DNA of 64,000 nt, taken from Rhizobium sp. BK316 (lineage in GTDB: Bacteria > Pseudomonadota > Alphaproteobacteria > Rhizobiales > Rhizobiaceae). The stretch is from contig NZ_JACHZR010000001.1 of the NCBI RefSeq assembly GCF_014193695.1, positions 657,309 to 721,308 of the forward strand, written 5' to 3'. Shown one piece after another: positions 27,503 to 36,466 of this stretch. The position numbers and the translations under genes were made by a program. The notes below the pieces were generated by a model. The model was given only the letters and a program-made list of their open reading frames with translations, was not told where the DNA came from and searched no databases. Every line of letters begins with the position of its first letter. The first letter of the stretch is position 1.

Positions 27503-28453
27503 TTAATGCCCGTCGGGCGGCACGTCAGATTTGGACGTGACGTCCACCATGTTCTTGCGATGGAAGATGAAGAGGCCCGCGAGAACGATGATGACAGAGC
27601 CGACGAGAATCTGCTTGTCGGGCAGTTCGCCAAAGAAAATGTAGCCAAGGACGATTGCCCAGAGCAGGAGGCTATATTGGAGCGGCGCAAGCAGGGATGC
27701 CGGGGCGAGCTTCAGCGCGCGCGTGATCATCATATGCGCGCTACCCGCGACGATGCCGAGCGCCAGCATGGCGGCGAACTCGCGTGCCGACGCGGCACGC
27801 CAGTCGCCAATGCTCAGGATCAGACCTGTGACCAGCGCACCGACCGTCTGCCATGTGACGAGTGTGACATCGCTCGTCTGCCGCAGGCGGCGACCAAGGA
27901 TCAGCGTCAGCGCGAAGGAAAGGCTGCCGATCACGCCGAAGATCGATGGCCAGGACAACATGGCCGTCGAAGGCCTCAGTGCAATCACGACACCGATGAA
28001 GCCGATGATGACGGCGAGCCAGCGACGCCAGCCGATCGTCTCGCCCAGGAAGAAATGCGAAAGAGCGGCGACATAGATGGGGCCGGCCATGTAAAAGGTC
28101 ATCACATCGGCAAGCGGGAGATAGGCAACTGCGGCGTAGAAGAAGGCGACGTCACCCGTCGTCAGGATAACCCGCAGGATTTGCAGCGACACACGCTCGA
28201 CCTGCAACAGCGAGCGAGGTCCTTGCCTGGCGATCATCGGAGCAAGGATGAGAAAGGAACCGAACGAGCGGATCACCAGGACCTGGCCGACCGCAAAGCT
28301 CGCCACCAGCCATTTGCCCATGGCGTCATTCAGCGAAAACAGGAAATCGCCAAGCAGCATCAGAAGTACACCGAAGAGCGCTGCGTTTCCCGCGGTCCGG
28401 CTGACGCGCAAATTCATGATTCGTCCCAATTGGTTAGGCTTCTTGTCTCCCAT
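27503..28453 (-). CDS. EamA/DMT-family transporter
   Basis: An inner-membrane carrier with two EamA repeats and about ten membrane helices in 316 residues (for example ALFGVLLMLLGDFLFSLNDA, LAVIIGFIGVVIAL and QILVGSVIIVLAGLFIFH). Substrates in this family are metabolites or amino acids and cannot be told from sequence. The start is uncertain: the ATG at 28453 has AGGAT eleven bases before it, and MNLRVSR at 28417 is an alternative. It converges on the glycan cluster and is transcribed away from the ROK regulator. Confidence 0.87.
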   Translation of the reverse strand: MGDKKPNQLGRIMNLRVSRTAGNAALFGVLLMLLGDFLFSLNDAMGKWLVASFAVGQVLVIRSFGSFLILAPMIARQGPRSLLQVERVSLQILRVILTTGDVAFFYAAVAYLPLADVMTFYMAGPIYVAALSHFFLGETIGWRRWLAVIIGFIGVVIALRPSTAMLSWPSIFGVIGSLSFALTLILGRRLRQTSDVTLVTWQTVGALVTGLILSIGDWRAASAREFAAMLALGIVAGSAHMMITRALKLAPASLLAPLQYSLLLWAIVLGYIFFGELPDKQILVGSVIIVLAGLFIFHRKNMVDVTSKSDVPPDGH

Positions 28454-28714
28454 AGAACTTCATCCTGCCATCGTCGATTCCTGACTGAGGATTTTCATGA
28501 CAGAACTCTAATCATTGAGAGGAATTCCGTGCTTGTTCGGCGTCGTCAATCGCATCGATGGCAGCGACACAGCCGTTAAAGTGATATGTGAAGAGCGACC
28601 AGAACAATCGGCATCAACAGTCGCCGCGATCACATTGAAAAGACTGAACACTTCTCCCCTTTCCTGCGTGATCGTCTTGTGGCAATGGTGAGGCTCAAAC
28701 TCTGTAAAGACATC

Positions 28715-29917
28715 ATGAAAGCGATTTCAGGCACCAATCTCGAGCAGGCCAAGTCACACAACAGGCGTGTCGTGATTGAGGCGATCCGCACCAACGGTCC
28801 GCTGTCGCGCGCCGCGATCGCCCGCATGACGGCGCTGACGGCGCAGACGGTCTCGAACATCGTCGAGGAATTGCAGCGCTCGCACCTGCTCGTGCCTGCG
28901 AAAGCGCAGAAGCTTGCCCGCGGCCAGCCGATCATTCCCTATTCCATCAATCCGCATGGGGCCTATTCCATTGGGCTCGAACTTGGCCGCCAGCGCGCCA
29001 GTGGCGTGCTGACCGATCTCTCGGGCGCCGTCTGCGCGCGCATCGAACGCCATGTCGAACATCCGCATCCCGAACAGGCGATGCCGGTGCTCGGTGCTAT
29101 TGTCGAGGATCTGCAGCAGGCATTTTCCTTCGATCGCGACAGGCTGCTCGGTGTCGGCATGGCCCTGCCCGGCCGTTATGCAGACGGAGGTATCACGTCA
29201 CTCAGCCCGCAGAGCCTACCCGGCTGGCAGAATTTCCCCGTCGGCTTTGAGCTCGAACGGCGCGTGAAGGTGCCGGTGCTTGTCGAGAATGACGCAACGG
29301 CTGCGGCCATCGGCGAGCGCCTGCACGGTGTTGCCCGCGGCTTCAGCAGCTTCGTCTATCTCTTCCTTGCGGGCGGCGGCGGGATCGGCGCCGGCATGTT
29401 CCTCGACGGGCATCTCTACAAGGGCAGCCGGCACAATGCCGGCGAGATCGGCCACATCATCGTCGAGCCGCATGGTCGGCTCTGCAGCTGCGGCAAGCGC
29501 GGGTGCCTCGATCGCTACGTGTCGCCGACTGTCGCCTATGAATTCATGGGCATTGCGAATGCGGAAGAGCTTTTGCCGGATCAACTCGACGCGCTGATCG
29601 CCAAAGGCGGCGAAGGCCTGGATGCCTGGCTGGATCAAGCGGTCCAGCCGCTGCGGCAGACCGTCGATTTTCTGGAACTGGCCTTCGATCCGCAGACCAT
29701 CGTGCTTGGGGGCAGCATATCGACATCGCTGATGCAGCGGCTCGCCGAGCGGCTGGAACCGCTGCACATTCCGATCGACCCCAACCAGAAGCGGACGGTA
29801 CTCCGCGTCATGATCGGCATGACCGGCAAGGATACAGCGATCCTCGGTGCCGCGGCCCTGCCGATATTTTCCGAGACCAATCCACGCTTCGACGTTCTGC
29901 AAAAGCCGCTTGGCTAG
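28715..29917 (+). CDS. ROK-family transcriptional regulator
   Basis: 400 residues from MKAISGTNLEQAK, the usual opening of rhizobial ROK regulators; ATGs further upstream (28685) are less likely. An N-terminal winged helix (GPLSRAAIARMTALTAQTVS) is followed by the ROK sugar-sensing fold. Visible landmarks are ENDATAAAIGE, GGGIGAGMF, and the zinc and sugar motif AGEIGHIIVEPHG-n3-CSCGKRGCLDRY. The effector is probably a sugar or amino sugar. Its target is not evident: the neighbours are EamA transporters on the opposite strand. Confidence 0.88.
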   Translation: MKAISGTNLEQAKSHNRRVVIEAIRTNGPLSRAAIARMTALTAQTVSNIVEELQRSHLLVPAKAQKLARGQPIIPYSINPHGAYSIGLELGRQRASGVLTDLSGAVCARIERHVEHPHPEQAMPVLGAIVEDLQQAFSFDRDRLLGVGMALPGRYADGGITSLSPQSLPGWQNFPVGFELERRVKVPVLVENDATAAAIGERLHGVARGFSSFVYLFLAGGGGIGAGMFLDGHLYKGSRHNAGEIGHIIVEPHGRLCSCGKRGCLDRYVSPTVAYEFMGIANAEELLPDQLDALIAKGGEGLDAWLDQAVQPLRQTVDFLELAFDPQTIVLGGSISTSLMQRLAERLEPLHIPIDPNQKRTVLRVMIGMTGKDTAILGAAALPIFSETNPRFDVLQKPLG

Positions 29918-29938
29918 GGAGATTGTCGACGCCGGCCC

Positions 29939-30853
29939 TCATTCGCCTGCCGGCAGCCTCTCATCTGCCTGCAGCGGGCGACGGGCTAGAGGTCGCGCAA
30001 AGATGACGACGTTCCCGAGAAGCGTCAGTGCTAGGCCGATCAGGCCTAGACCGCTCCAGCGGTAGCCCTCGAAGACCGTCGACAACGACAGAGCGACGAT
30101 CGGGAACAGGACGGTGGCATAGGCAGCGCGTGAGGAGCCGATGCGGGACACCAGCATGAGGTAGGTGGTGAAGCCGATCACCGATCCGATTGCCGCAAGG
30201 TAGAGCAGTGCGGCAAGATAGGTGATGTTGGGCGGCGCCACGATCGGCGTTTTCGTCACGGCAGTGAGGAAGAGGAGGATGATCGCGCCATAGGTCATGC
30301 CCCAGGCATTGGCGGTAAGCGGTGAGATTCCGGCAGCGCTGTTTCGACGCGATGCCATATTGCCCAGCGAGAAGAACAGCGTGCCAAGCGCCGCAAGCCC
30401 GATCCCTTTCAACGTACCCATATCGAAATCGACGACAACGTCCTGTCCGAAAAGGAGGAGAAGGCCGGTTGCTCCGAGCGCGGCTGCGAGAAGCGTGCGG
30501 CCTGTAATGCGGTCGCCGAAGAAGAGGCGCGCATTGACGGCATTGTAGATCGTTGCGAGCGAGAAGATCACGGAGATGAGCCCGGACGGGATAGAGGCGG
30601 CTGCGTTGTAGAAACAGATGAAATTGAGGCTGAATAGGCAGAGCGCTTGGGCAAGGATGAAAGGTTGATCGCGTAAGGCAGGGAGCTTGAGCCGCCGCAT
30701 GACAGCCAGGATGGCGACGAGGATCACTGCTGCGGCCGCAAATCTGTAAAAGACCGAGACCAAGACCGGCACGGGACCGACCTGCATCGCAATGGCGATC
30801 CATGTCGTCCCCCATATAAGGACGGTCGCGATGAAGAGAGCGGCATTTGCCAT
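29939..30853 (-). CDS. EamA/DMT-family transporter
   Basis: 304 residues from MANAALFIATVLIWGTTWIA, which is a typical EamA start with GAGGAT eight bases before it. An earlier in-frame start at 30952 would add a hydrophilic stretch that does not belong. There are about ten membrane segments in two repeats. It is divergently transcribed from the AraC regulator at 30918, which is probably its regulator. The 64 bases between them should contain both promoters. Confidence 0.88.
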   Translation of the reverse strand: MANAALFIATVLIWGTTWIAIAMQVGPVPVLVSVFYRFAAAAVILVAILAVMRRLKLPALRDQPFILAQALCLFSLNFICFYNAAASIPSGLISVIFSLATIYNAVNARLFFGDRITGRTLLAAALGATGLLLLFGQDVVVDFDMGTLKGIGLAALGTLFFSLGNMASRRNSAAGISPLTANAWGMTYGAIILLFLTAVTKTPIVAPPNITYLAALLYLAAIGSVIGFTTYLMLVSRIGSSRAAYATVLFPIVALSLSTVFEGYRWSGLGLIGLALTLLGNVVIFARPLARRPLQADERLPAGE

Positions 30854-30917
30854 GGAATGATCCTCGTTTTCCCGACCAATAGGCGAGTCGTGAGCAGGCC
30901 TCTTGCAGATTCTTGCT

Positions 30918-31871
30918 ATGAAATCGATTTGCCCGGACTTCCTGCTCGCCATGCGGGTCGCCCAACGGTATCGTTCGCACGGCGTGGTCAGGTTTGGGGA
31001 AGAATTAGTGAAATATAGTCACCCGTCGGTTTTCGGGTTTTTGTCCGCATCTCCCACTGCGCGGATGTCACAGTCTACCGATTTGGGGTTCGGGCGATCA
31101 GCCGCCATCTGGAGCAATGCACACGACAGGATGAGCTATCAGCGGCCGAACGGTCATACGTTCAGTCTCTATCTCAGGGGCGGTGCCGGAACGCGTCGTC
31201 TGGATGGCAGCCCCGCAGCGCGTGGCCGTCCGGGAGTCCTGTGCATCATGCCACAGGAGCATTCCTCCGAATGGGAAATCACCGACTTCTCCCAATTCGT
31301 CCATCTGTACGTTCCCGACGATCAGATGCGCAGGATGTTTGCGGAGATGTTTGACCGCGATGCTCGGCTTATGGCTCTTCCCGAAGTGACCTTCGCAGAT
31401 GCACCCGCCTTGGCGCGTACGCTTCTTCAGATGACGAAAGCGATGGTGGCGGGCAGTCATCTGCAGGCTGAAGAAGCGATGACACAGACGATCAACGATT
31501 TCTTCGTTGATCCCCGCTATGGCGGGATGCGTCCCTGCACGATCAGCGGCGGGCTCGCTCCTCATGTGCGGCGCCGGAGTCTGGAGTATATCGAGGCCCA
31601 TCTCGATGAGGCAATCCGCTTGCAGGATCTGGCGGCGATCGGGCAGCTCAGCGCCTTTCATTTTCAGCGGATGTTCCGGGCAAGTTATGGTGTGTCCCCG
31701 CATGGCTGGGTGGCCCACCGGCGTGTCGAGCGCGCCAAATCGATGCTGTGCGGCATGGACCCGATAGCGCAGATCGCTTCAGCCTGCGGCTTTAGCAGCC
31801 AGAGCCACATGACACGAGCATTTAAGTTGGGCACAGGCGTCACACCCTCTGCCTACCGACAACGGCAGTGA
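30918..31871 (+). CDS. AraC-family transcriptional regulator
   Basis: About 317 residues. The N-terminal part is an effector-binding region without a recognised fold. The C-terminal hundred residues are the double helix-turn-helix: RLQDLAAIGQLSAFHFQRMF, then RAKSMLCGMDPIAQIASACG, and SHMTRAFKLGTGVTPSAYR as the end. The start is uncertain; the ATGs at 30918 and 30951 are both possible and neither has a strong ribosome site. Its divergent position suggests control of the EamA transporter gene at 29939-30853. Confidence 0.85.
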   Translation: MKSICPDFLLAMRVAQRYRSHGVVRFGEELVKYSHPSVFGFLSASPTARMSQSTDLGFGRSAAIWSNAHDRMSYQRPNGHTFSLYLRGGAGTRRLDGSPAARGRPGVLCIMPQEHSSEWEITDFSQFVHLYVPDDQMRRMFAEMFDRDARLMALPEVTFADAPALARTLLQMTKAMVAGSHLQAEEAMTQTINDFFVDPRYGGMRPCTISGGLAPHVRRRSLEYIEAHLDEAIRLQDLAAIGQLSAFHFQRMFRASYGVSPHGWVAHRRVERAKSMLCGMDPIAQIASACGFSSQSHMTRAFKLGTGVTPSAYRQRQ

Positions 31872-32018
31872 AGCCCCTTCGCTCGAGAACCGTTTGCTCG
31901 CTCTGGGCGGCACGGGGCCGTCAGCCTTGAGGGCACCGCCCTTCTTCCAATAGATCAGGAATGCTTTCACGGGACGAACTTTCGTTTTAGTCCTGCGCCG
32001 GGAATACGATAGGCAAGC

Positions 32019-32834
32019 TCAACCGGGAAGCTTGTTGAATTTCCGCAGGCTTTTGTCGACTAAGGACTCGGGCAGAAAGCGGCGGATAAAGCGCACCTGT
32101 CCTGCGGCTTTTCCAGCCGTGTAGCGTCTCTTTGGCGACGGCGCATTGGCGGCCCGGACGACGGTTGCGGCCACCACTTCGGGTGCATCGCCGTTGGAGA
32201 CGATTTCGCGCATCAGCTTTTCGGCGTCAGCGCGTACCGCATCATAGATAGCGAGCGGCCGGTCCGGCCGCGTAATGTTCTCCTCGAAGGAGGTGCGGGT
32301 GACACCAGGTTCGACGAGCACGACGCGGATGCCTTGCGTGCGCACTTCGTGGTCGAGGGATTCCGAGTAGCCTTCGATCGCGTGCTTGGTCGCTGCGTAG
32401 AGCGCATTGAAGGGCGCCGGGATCAGCCCGAGGATCGAGCTCAGGTTGACGATCCGTCCACCGCGTTGCCGCCGCATCACCGGCAGCACCGCATTCGTCA
32501 TCCTGATGGTGCCGAAAACGTTGACGTCGAATACGGCTTTCGCCTGCGCCGTCGTCGATTCCTCGGCGCCGCCAAGCAGGCCGATCCCCGCATTATTGAC
32601 GAGAAGATCGATCCGTCCTGCGCGGCTCAGAACCTCGTCAATAACGCCGTGGACGGATTGATCGTCGATGACATCGCAGATCAGCATCGTGACCCCGTCG
32701 GCGGTATCGGGCATCGACTTTCGGCTGGTGCCGAACACACGGTAACCGTCGCGCCGCAGTGCCTTCGCCGTCACCAGCCCGATGCCGGAGGAAGCTCCGG
32801 TGACCAGGGCAATACCGCGTTCTTTCTTGCTCAT
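32019..32834 (-). CDS. short-chain dehydrogenase/reductase
   Basis: 271 residues from MSKKERG. It has the NAD(P) loop TGASSGIG, LVNNAGIG, a serine in NLSSILG, and the catalytic YAATK. The C-terminal extension ending KFNKLPG places it with the DltE-like short-chain enzymes that act on diverse small carbonyls; the substrate is unknown. AAGGCAG lies before the ATG at 32834, and an earlier start at 32861 has less support. It is divergent from an HxlR regulator that probably controls it. Unlike the two relics near 14.6 and 17.3 kb, this SDR is complete. Confidence 0.9.
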   Translation of the reverse strand: MSKKERGIALVTGASSGIGLVTAKALRRDGYRVFGTSRKSMPDTADGVTMLICDVIDDQSVHGVIDEVLSRAGRIDLLVNNAGIGLLGGAEESTTAQAKAVFDVNVFGTIRMTNAVLPVMRRQRGGRIVNLSSILGLIPAPFNALYAATKHAIEGYSESLDHEVRTQGIRVVLVEPGVTRTSFEENITRPDRPLAIYDAVRADAEKLMREIVSNGDAPEVVAATVVRAANAPSPKRRYTAGKAAGQVRFIRRFLPESLVDKSLRKFNKLPG

Positions 32835-32877
32835 CTCTGCCTTCGTTTTATCGTGGAACATCTATGCGCATTCTGTT

Positions 32878-32903
32878 ACTATTAATTTGATAGTCAGTCA
32901 CTA
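32878..32903. promoter_or_regulatory. candidate HxlR operator, three ACTA/TAGT half-sites
   Basis: Between the divergent SDR and HxlR genes there is ACTAT-n7-ATAGT (32878-32894), and overlapping it TAGT-n5-ACTA (32891-32903). This gives alternating half-sites in a short A+T-rich gap. HxlR-family dimers bind such inverted repeats in intergenic regions. It could serve both promoters. Confidence 0.5.
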
Positions 32904-32919
32904 CTAAAACGATATCGAC

Positions 32920-33381
32920 ATGAAGAATCTTTCGGATCAGCCCTGCCTTATCGCCCGCAGCCTGGCGCTCGTGGGCGATGCGTGGAGCATGCTGATCATG
33001 CGCGACGCCCATGCCGGGCTGACCCGATTCGATGATTTTCGAAAAAGCCTCGGCATTGCTCCGACGATGCTGACGGGACGGCTGTCATCACTGACCGAGG
33101 AAGGATTGCTGGAAAAACGTCGCTATTCCGAGCGCCCGCCGCGCGACGAATATCTGCTGACAGAGGCTGGCCGCGACTTTTTGCCAGTTCTGTTTGCGAT
33201 CGGCGCCTGGGGCCGCAAACACCGCGGCGGCGGCGAAGTCACCCGTTTCTTCGACGCCGAAACCGGAACCGAAATCGATCCCGTCACCATCGATCGCGCG
33301 ACCGGCGCTCCTGTTGGAACCCGTCCCATTCGCATCGCCAAACCTGGATGCGCCGCTCCGCCGCCGGATCAGCAGGACTGA
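32920..33381 (+). CDS. HxlR-family transcriptional regulator
   Basis: 153 residues with one winged helix-turn-helix of the HxlR type: SLALVGDAWSMLIMRDAHAG, then FDDFRKSLGIAPTMLTGRLS and a wing LLEKRRYSERPPRDEYLLTE. The tail carries a poorly conserved 40-residue extension. Members sense electrophiles or redox stress in several bacteria. The divergent SDR gene and the repeat in the gap point to local control of the reductase. Confidence 0.9.
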   Translation: MKNLSDQPCLIARSLALVGDAWSMLIMRDAHAGLTRFDDFRKSLGIAPTMLTGRLSSLTEEGLLEKRRYSERPPRDEYLLTEAGRDFLPVLFAIGAWGRKHRGGGEVTRFFDAETGTEIDPVTIDRATGAPVGTRPIRIAKPGCAAPPPDQQD

Positions 33382-33448
33382 CCGCCAGCGCAGCGCACTT
33401 CGGTGTGTCTGCAACGCTCGAGCTCGCCGCTTGAGAGCGATGTCAGTA

Positions 33449-33481
33449 TTTTGCCATCACCATCTCCGGTGATGGGCAAAA
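33449..33481. terminator. bidirectional terminator between convergent genes
   Basis: TTTTGCCATCACC and GGTGATGGGCAAAA pair with a single bulged G and a six-base loop. T-runs form the outer ends on both strands, so it can stop the HxlR transcript and the hexosaminidase transcript. It lies in the 123-base gap between the two converging genes. Confidence 0.75.
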
Positions 33482-33504
33482 TGATCCTTGATCCTAATCC
33501 GAGC

Positions 33505-35526
33505 TTACGACTGCTGCAGCCCGTAGAGCAGCGGCATCAGCCCGGCGAGCGCCTTGAAGCGTTCCCAGGATTTTGACGATGGCTTCGTCCAGCCCGTTTC
33601 GGCAAGTGCTGACAGGCGTGGAAAGACGAGACGGTCGAAGACGGCGCGATCGGTCATCGGTTCGGACCAGATGCAGGCCTGGATGCCGCGAAGCTTCTGT
33701 TTCTGCGTTTCGGTCCATCCACCGACCGGATCGAACGCATAGAGTTTCTCCGCGTCCGACGTGCCGGCCCAGCTCGCACCCGGCTCATCCCAGTCCGGCC
33801 GTAGCGCCATATCGAGATAATAGACCTGCCCCGGGCAGACGACTATCTCATAGCCGCGGTCGGCAAGCTCGGCGGAGACTTCAACATTGCGCCACGAGCA
33901 GAGGTAGCTTTTCGCCTTGTCGATAACGTCGCCATGCGCCGCCTCCTCCCAGCCGCCCGTAATGCAGCCCTTGGAAGCCAGGAAGCTCTGGATGCGCTTC
34001 AGGAATTCCGCCTGCAGGATCGCCGTGCCCGAACCATGGATGTCGTCAGCGCCATGGGTATTGGTAATGACATTCAAGCGCTCGGCATGCGCATCGGCGA
34101 TATCGTCGCCGGCGACCGCACGCAGCCGCGCGAGTGCTTCCGGCGAGCCGGACCATGCGCCGAGCGGCACTTCGTCGGCGCCGATATGGATGGTCTTGAA
34201 GGGGAAAAGCTCGATGAGTTCCGAGAAGATGGTCTCGATGACCTGATAGGTCTTTTCGCGTGCCGGATTGATGCAATTATCCGGGAAACCCTGAACCGAG
34301 TAGTAGCTGCCTGCTTCCCCCGGATCGCGCAGATCCGGTATTGCCTGCAGCATGGCGTAGCAGTGGCCGGGTATATCAATCTCCGGCACGATCTCGATGC
34401 CAAGCTCCTCGGCATAAGCGACGATCTCGCGGATAACGGGTTTGGTGTAGTAACCGCCGGTGCGCGCCGGGCTGGAGCCGAGTAGCGGCGGTACGGCAAG
34501 GCCATGGCCCCGCCACGCGCCGATTTCGGTCAATGCCGGATAGGCATCGATCTCGACACGCCAGGCCTCGTCGTCGGAGAGATGCCAATGGAATCGATTG
34601 AGCTTGTTCCAGGCGAGCACCGCCATCAGTTTCTTGATTTCCGCCTCGCCATAGAACTGGCGGGCGACATCGAGATGCAGACCGCGCCAGCCCATCGACG
34701 GCTCATCGACGATCTCGCCCGAGGCCGGGAACTGGAAGGTCCGCGGATGCAGGCGCGCGCCGCGCCAGATCTGGCCGAGCGTCACGAGGCCGTATAGGAA
34801 GCCGGTCCGGCTGCTCGCCTCAACGGTGATCGCCTCCCCTTTGAAGCTCAATCGATAGGCCTCGGGGCCGAAACCGACGGCATTCTTGAGGGTTACGGCT
34901 GCAGCGCCCTCAGCGGCCGAGCGGATGATGCCTTCGACAGCGAAAAGATGATCGACCAGCACTTTGAAGCTATCAGTAGCAGCCTTTGCATCCGGATCCT
35001 CAGCCTGGAGCGTGAAGCCTGCCGGCAAGGGCTGCTTTGAGGCGACAGCCACATGGTTCGGCCAGGGGATGATCGACACCTGCACCGGCACGCTGGCCGG
35101 CACGGGAAAGATCTCGGCGCCGCGCTTCAATGGCGCGTTGCTGGCGGCCGAGCGTGTGGGCTCGAGCGCCAGCGAAACGGTGCTGCCATCCGCAAAGGCG
35201 AGATAGGCGCTCGTTGCGCCATCCGTCCAATGGCGGAACTGCCAGCTCAGCGCATGGACCGAAATCGTCCAGGTCTCGCCAGTGCCGAGAACAAAGCCCT
35301 CCGGCGGCTGGAATTCGGTGAAGTTCGACAGTCTCCTTGAAACCGTAGCCCCTTCGACGCGTCCGGCAGGATCAACCCGCCCCGGCCCGCTGATGCAGAG
35401 CGAGAAGCCGGAAAGCGGCTCGGCAGCCAGGTTCTTGAGGTTCAGGACATAGGAAAAATCCTTGCCATCGGCTGGTGGATTCCAAAGGGTTTCGAGCCGC
35501 AGGGCCTGATGTCGCGGTGTGGACAT
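33505..35526 (-). CDS. beta-N-acetylhexosaminidase, GH20
   Basis: Removes terminal N-acetylglucosamine or N-acetylgalactosamine from oligosaccharides such as chitin fragments. 673 residues: an N-terminal accessory region, a GH20b-type domain, then the catalytic barrel with DEPSMGWRGLHLDVARQFY, FHWHLSDDEAWRVEID and the catalytic pair Asp451-Glu452 in HIGADEVPLGAW. GGWEEAAHGD and WRNVEVSAELADRGYEIV complete the active-site wall. There is no signal peptide, so it acts in the cytoplasm on imported sugars. A GNAT gene precedes it by 30 bases, and the two are co-transcribed. Confidence 0.93.
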   Translation of the reverse strand: MSTPRHQALRLETLWNPPADGKDFSYVLNLKNLAAEPLSGFSLCISGPGRVDPAGRVEGATVSRRLSNFTEFQPPEGFVLGTGETWTISVHALSWQFRHWTDGATSAYLAFADGSTVSLALEPTRSAASNAPLKRGAEIFPVPASVPVQVSIIPWPNHVAVASKQPLPAGFTLQAEDPDAKAATDSFKVLVDHLFAVEGIIRSAAEGAAAVTLKNAVGFGPEAYRLSFKGEAITVEASSRTGFLYGLVTLGQIWRGARLHPRTFQFPASGEIVDEPSMGWRGLHLDVARQFYGEAEIKKLMAVLAWNKLNRFHWHLSDDEAWRVEIDAYPALTEIGAWRGHGLAVPPLLGSSPARTGGYYTKPVIREIVAYAEELGIEIVPEIDIPGHCYAMLQAIPDLRDPGEAGSYYSVQGFPDNCINPAREKTYQVIETIFSELIELFPFKTIHIGADEVPLGAWSGSPEALARLRAVAGDDIADAHAERLNVITNTHGADDIHGSGTAILQAEFLKRIQSFLASKGCITGGWEEAAHGDVIDKAKSYLCSWRNVEVSAELADRGYEIVVCPGQVYYLDMALRPDWDEPGASWAGTSDAEKLYAFDPVGGWTETQKQKLRGIQACIWSEPMTDRAVFDRLVFPRLSALAETGWTKPSSKSWERFKALAGLMPLLYGLQQS

Positions 35527-35556
35527 GATCGTTTCTTTCTGTTCGGACTGTGGAAG

Positions 35557-36027
35557 TCAGCTCTTGAGCATGCCTGCATAGATGCCGGGAGCAGAATCGG
35601 GGATGGGAATGGCGCCGACGGCTTTTTCGTAGAAGGCGGATGGGCCGACATCGCCGATGATCGCATAGCCGTAGCCCATGGCCTTCAGGTCATTGAGGCT
35701 GGCAAAAAGCAGCGCCCGGCCGATACCAAGCCCGCGAAGGCTCTCGTCCACGCCGGTCGGCCCGTAGAAGTCGGGCGCGGTCGCCTCGTGGCAGGAAAAG
35801 CCGACGAGCTTGCCTTCGCGTGTGGCGATGAAGCAGGTCGGCGGCCGGTGCGTTATCGCAACCGTCGCCTCACTTGCCCAGGCTTCGCCAAAATGCTCGT
35901 CGATCCAGCGGACAATCAGCTTGAGTTCAGGCGGCAGTGCACGGCGGATGGTGACGCCGGCCTTCGCTATAGCATCAGGTGATTTTGTGTCCTGCGGAAG
36001 GGTCGACAAGTTGACGAGATAATCCAT
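35557..36027 (-). CDS. GNAT-family N-acetyltransferase
   Basis: 156 residues from MDYLVNLS. The acetyl-CoA loop is LRGLGIGRALLFASL, and the later Tyr (SAFYEKAVGA) is in the usual catalytic position. The start at 36027 has AGGAC eight bases before it and is preferred over 36063. It lies upstream of the hexosaminidase gene on the same strand, so an amino-sugar or amine acceptor is plausible, but no specific substrate can be named. Confidence 0.87.
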   Translation of the reverse strand: MDYLVNLSTLPQDTKSPDAIAKAGVTIRRALPPELKLIVRWIDEHFGEAWASEATVAITHRPPTCFIATREGKLVGFSCHEATAPDFYGPTGVDESLRGLGIGRALLFASLNDLKAMGYGYAIIGDVGPSAFYEKAVGAIPIPDSAPGIYAGMLKS

Positions 36028-36466
36028 TGAAAATGTCCTGTTAGGTCTGCGAGCCGAGCGCACGCATCAGATGATTTGGAGTGATCTGCTAGATGACGGT
36101 GGACTCTGGACGACGAACGAACGTTAAGAGTCAATCAAATTGATTTAATTAAGCTAACGCAGGATTTCCGATCCGGTCAATGGTGTGGAAACCAAAAATT
36201 TCGGCTTCCAACATCTGAACCTGATTGCTTCGGCACACGCATTGGCGGCCAACTGAAGGATGCCTGGAGAAAATAAATTGTCATACTTATTGTGCGCTGC
36301 GAAAAGTTTGGCGCAAGCGCGACTGGTCAGACTGAGTTCGTTGAAATGTAGTTATTTTGATCCGGCCTATGTTGAAGCCATGACGGCTTGCTTTTCAGCA
36401 CGATCGGCCGTCCAGCATCTGCTGGACGGCTATTCCGACAACGACAGTCGGGTTCTGGTCAACCTC
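36028..36466. other. intergenic stretch with a perfect inverted repeat
   Basis: No gene is supported here. A plus-strand open frame at 36260-36613 lacks family motifs and runs over the Lrp pseudogene. The stretch near 36100-36180 is A+T rich and is likely to hold the promoter of the GNAT-hexosaminidase pair. A striking inverted repeat lies at 36407-36430. Confidence 0.5.
36407..36430. repeat. perfect 11-base inverted repeat
   Basis: GCCGTCCAGCA, two bases, then TGCTGGACGGC. Both arms match perfectly. The two-base loop would open to a slightly larger one in RNA. No T-run follows on either strand, so it is either a factor-binding site or a terminator of the minus-strand Lrp gene that does not use a U-run. 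Confidence 0.6.

Noticed and set aside
31910..31950. Terminator AGGGC-n3-GCCCT after the AraC gene
   Set aside because: The stem is only five bases and is followed by a weak pyrimidine tract; too little to call.
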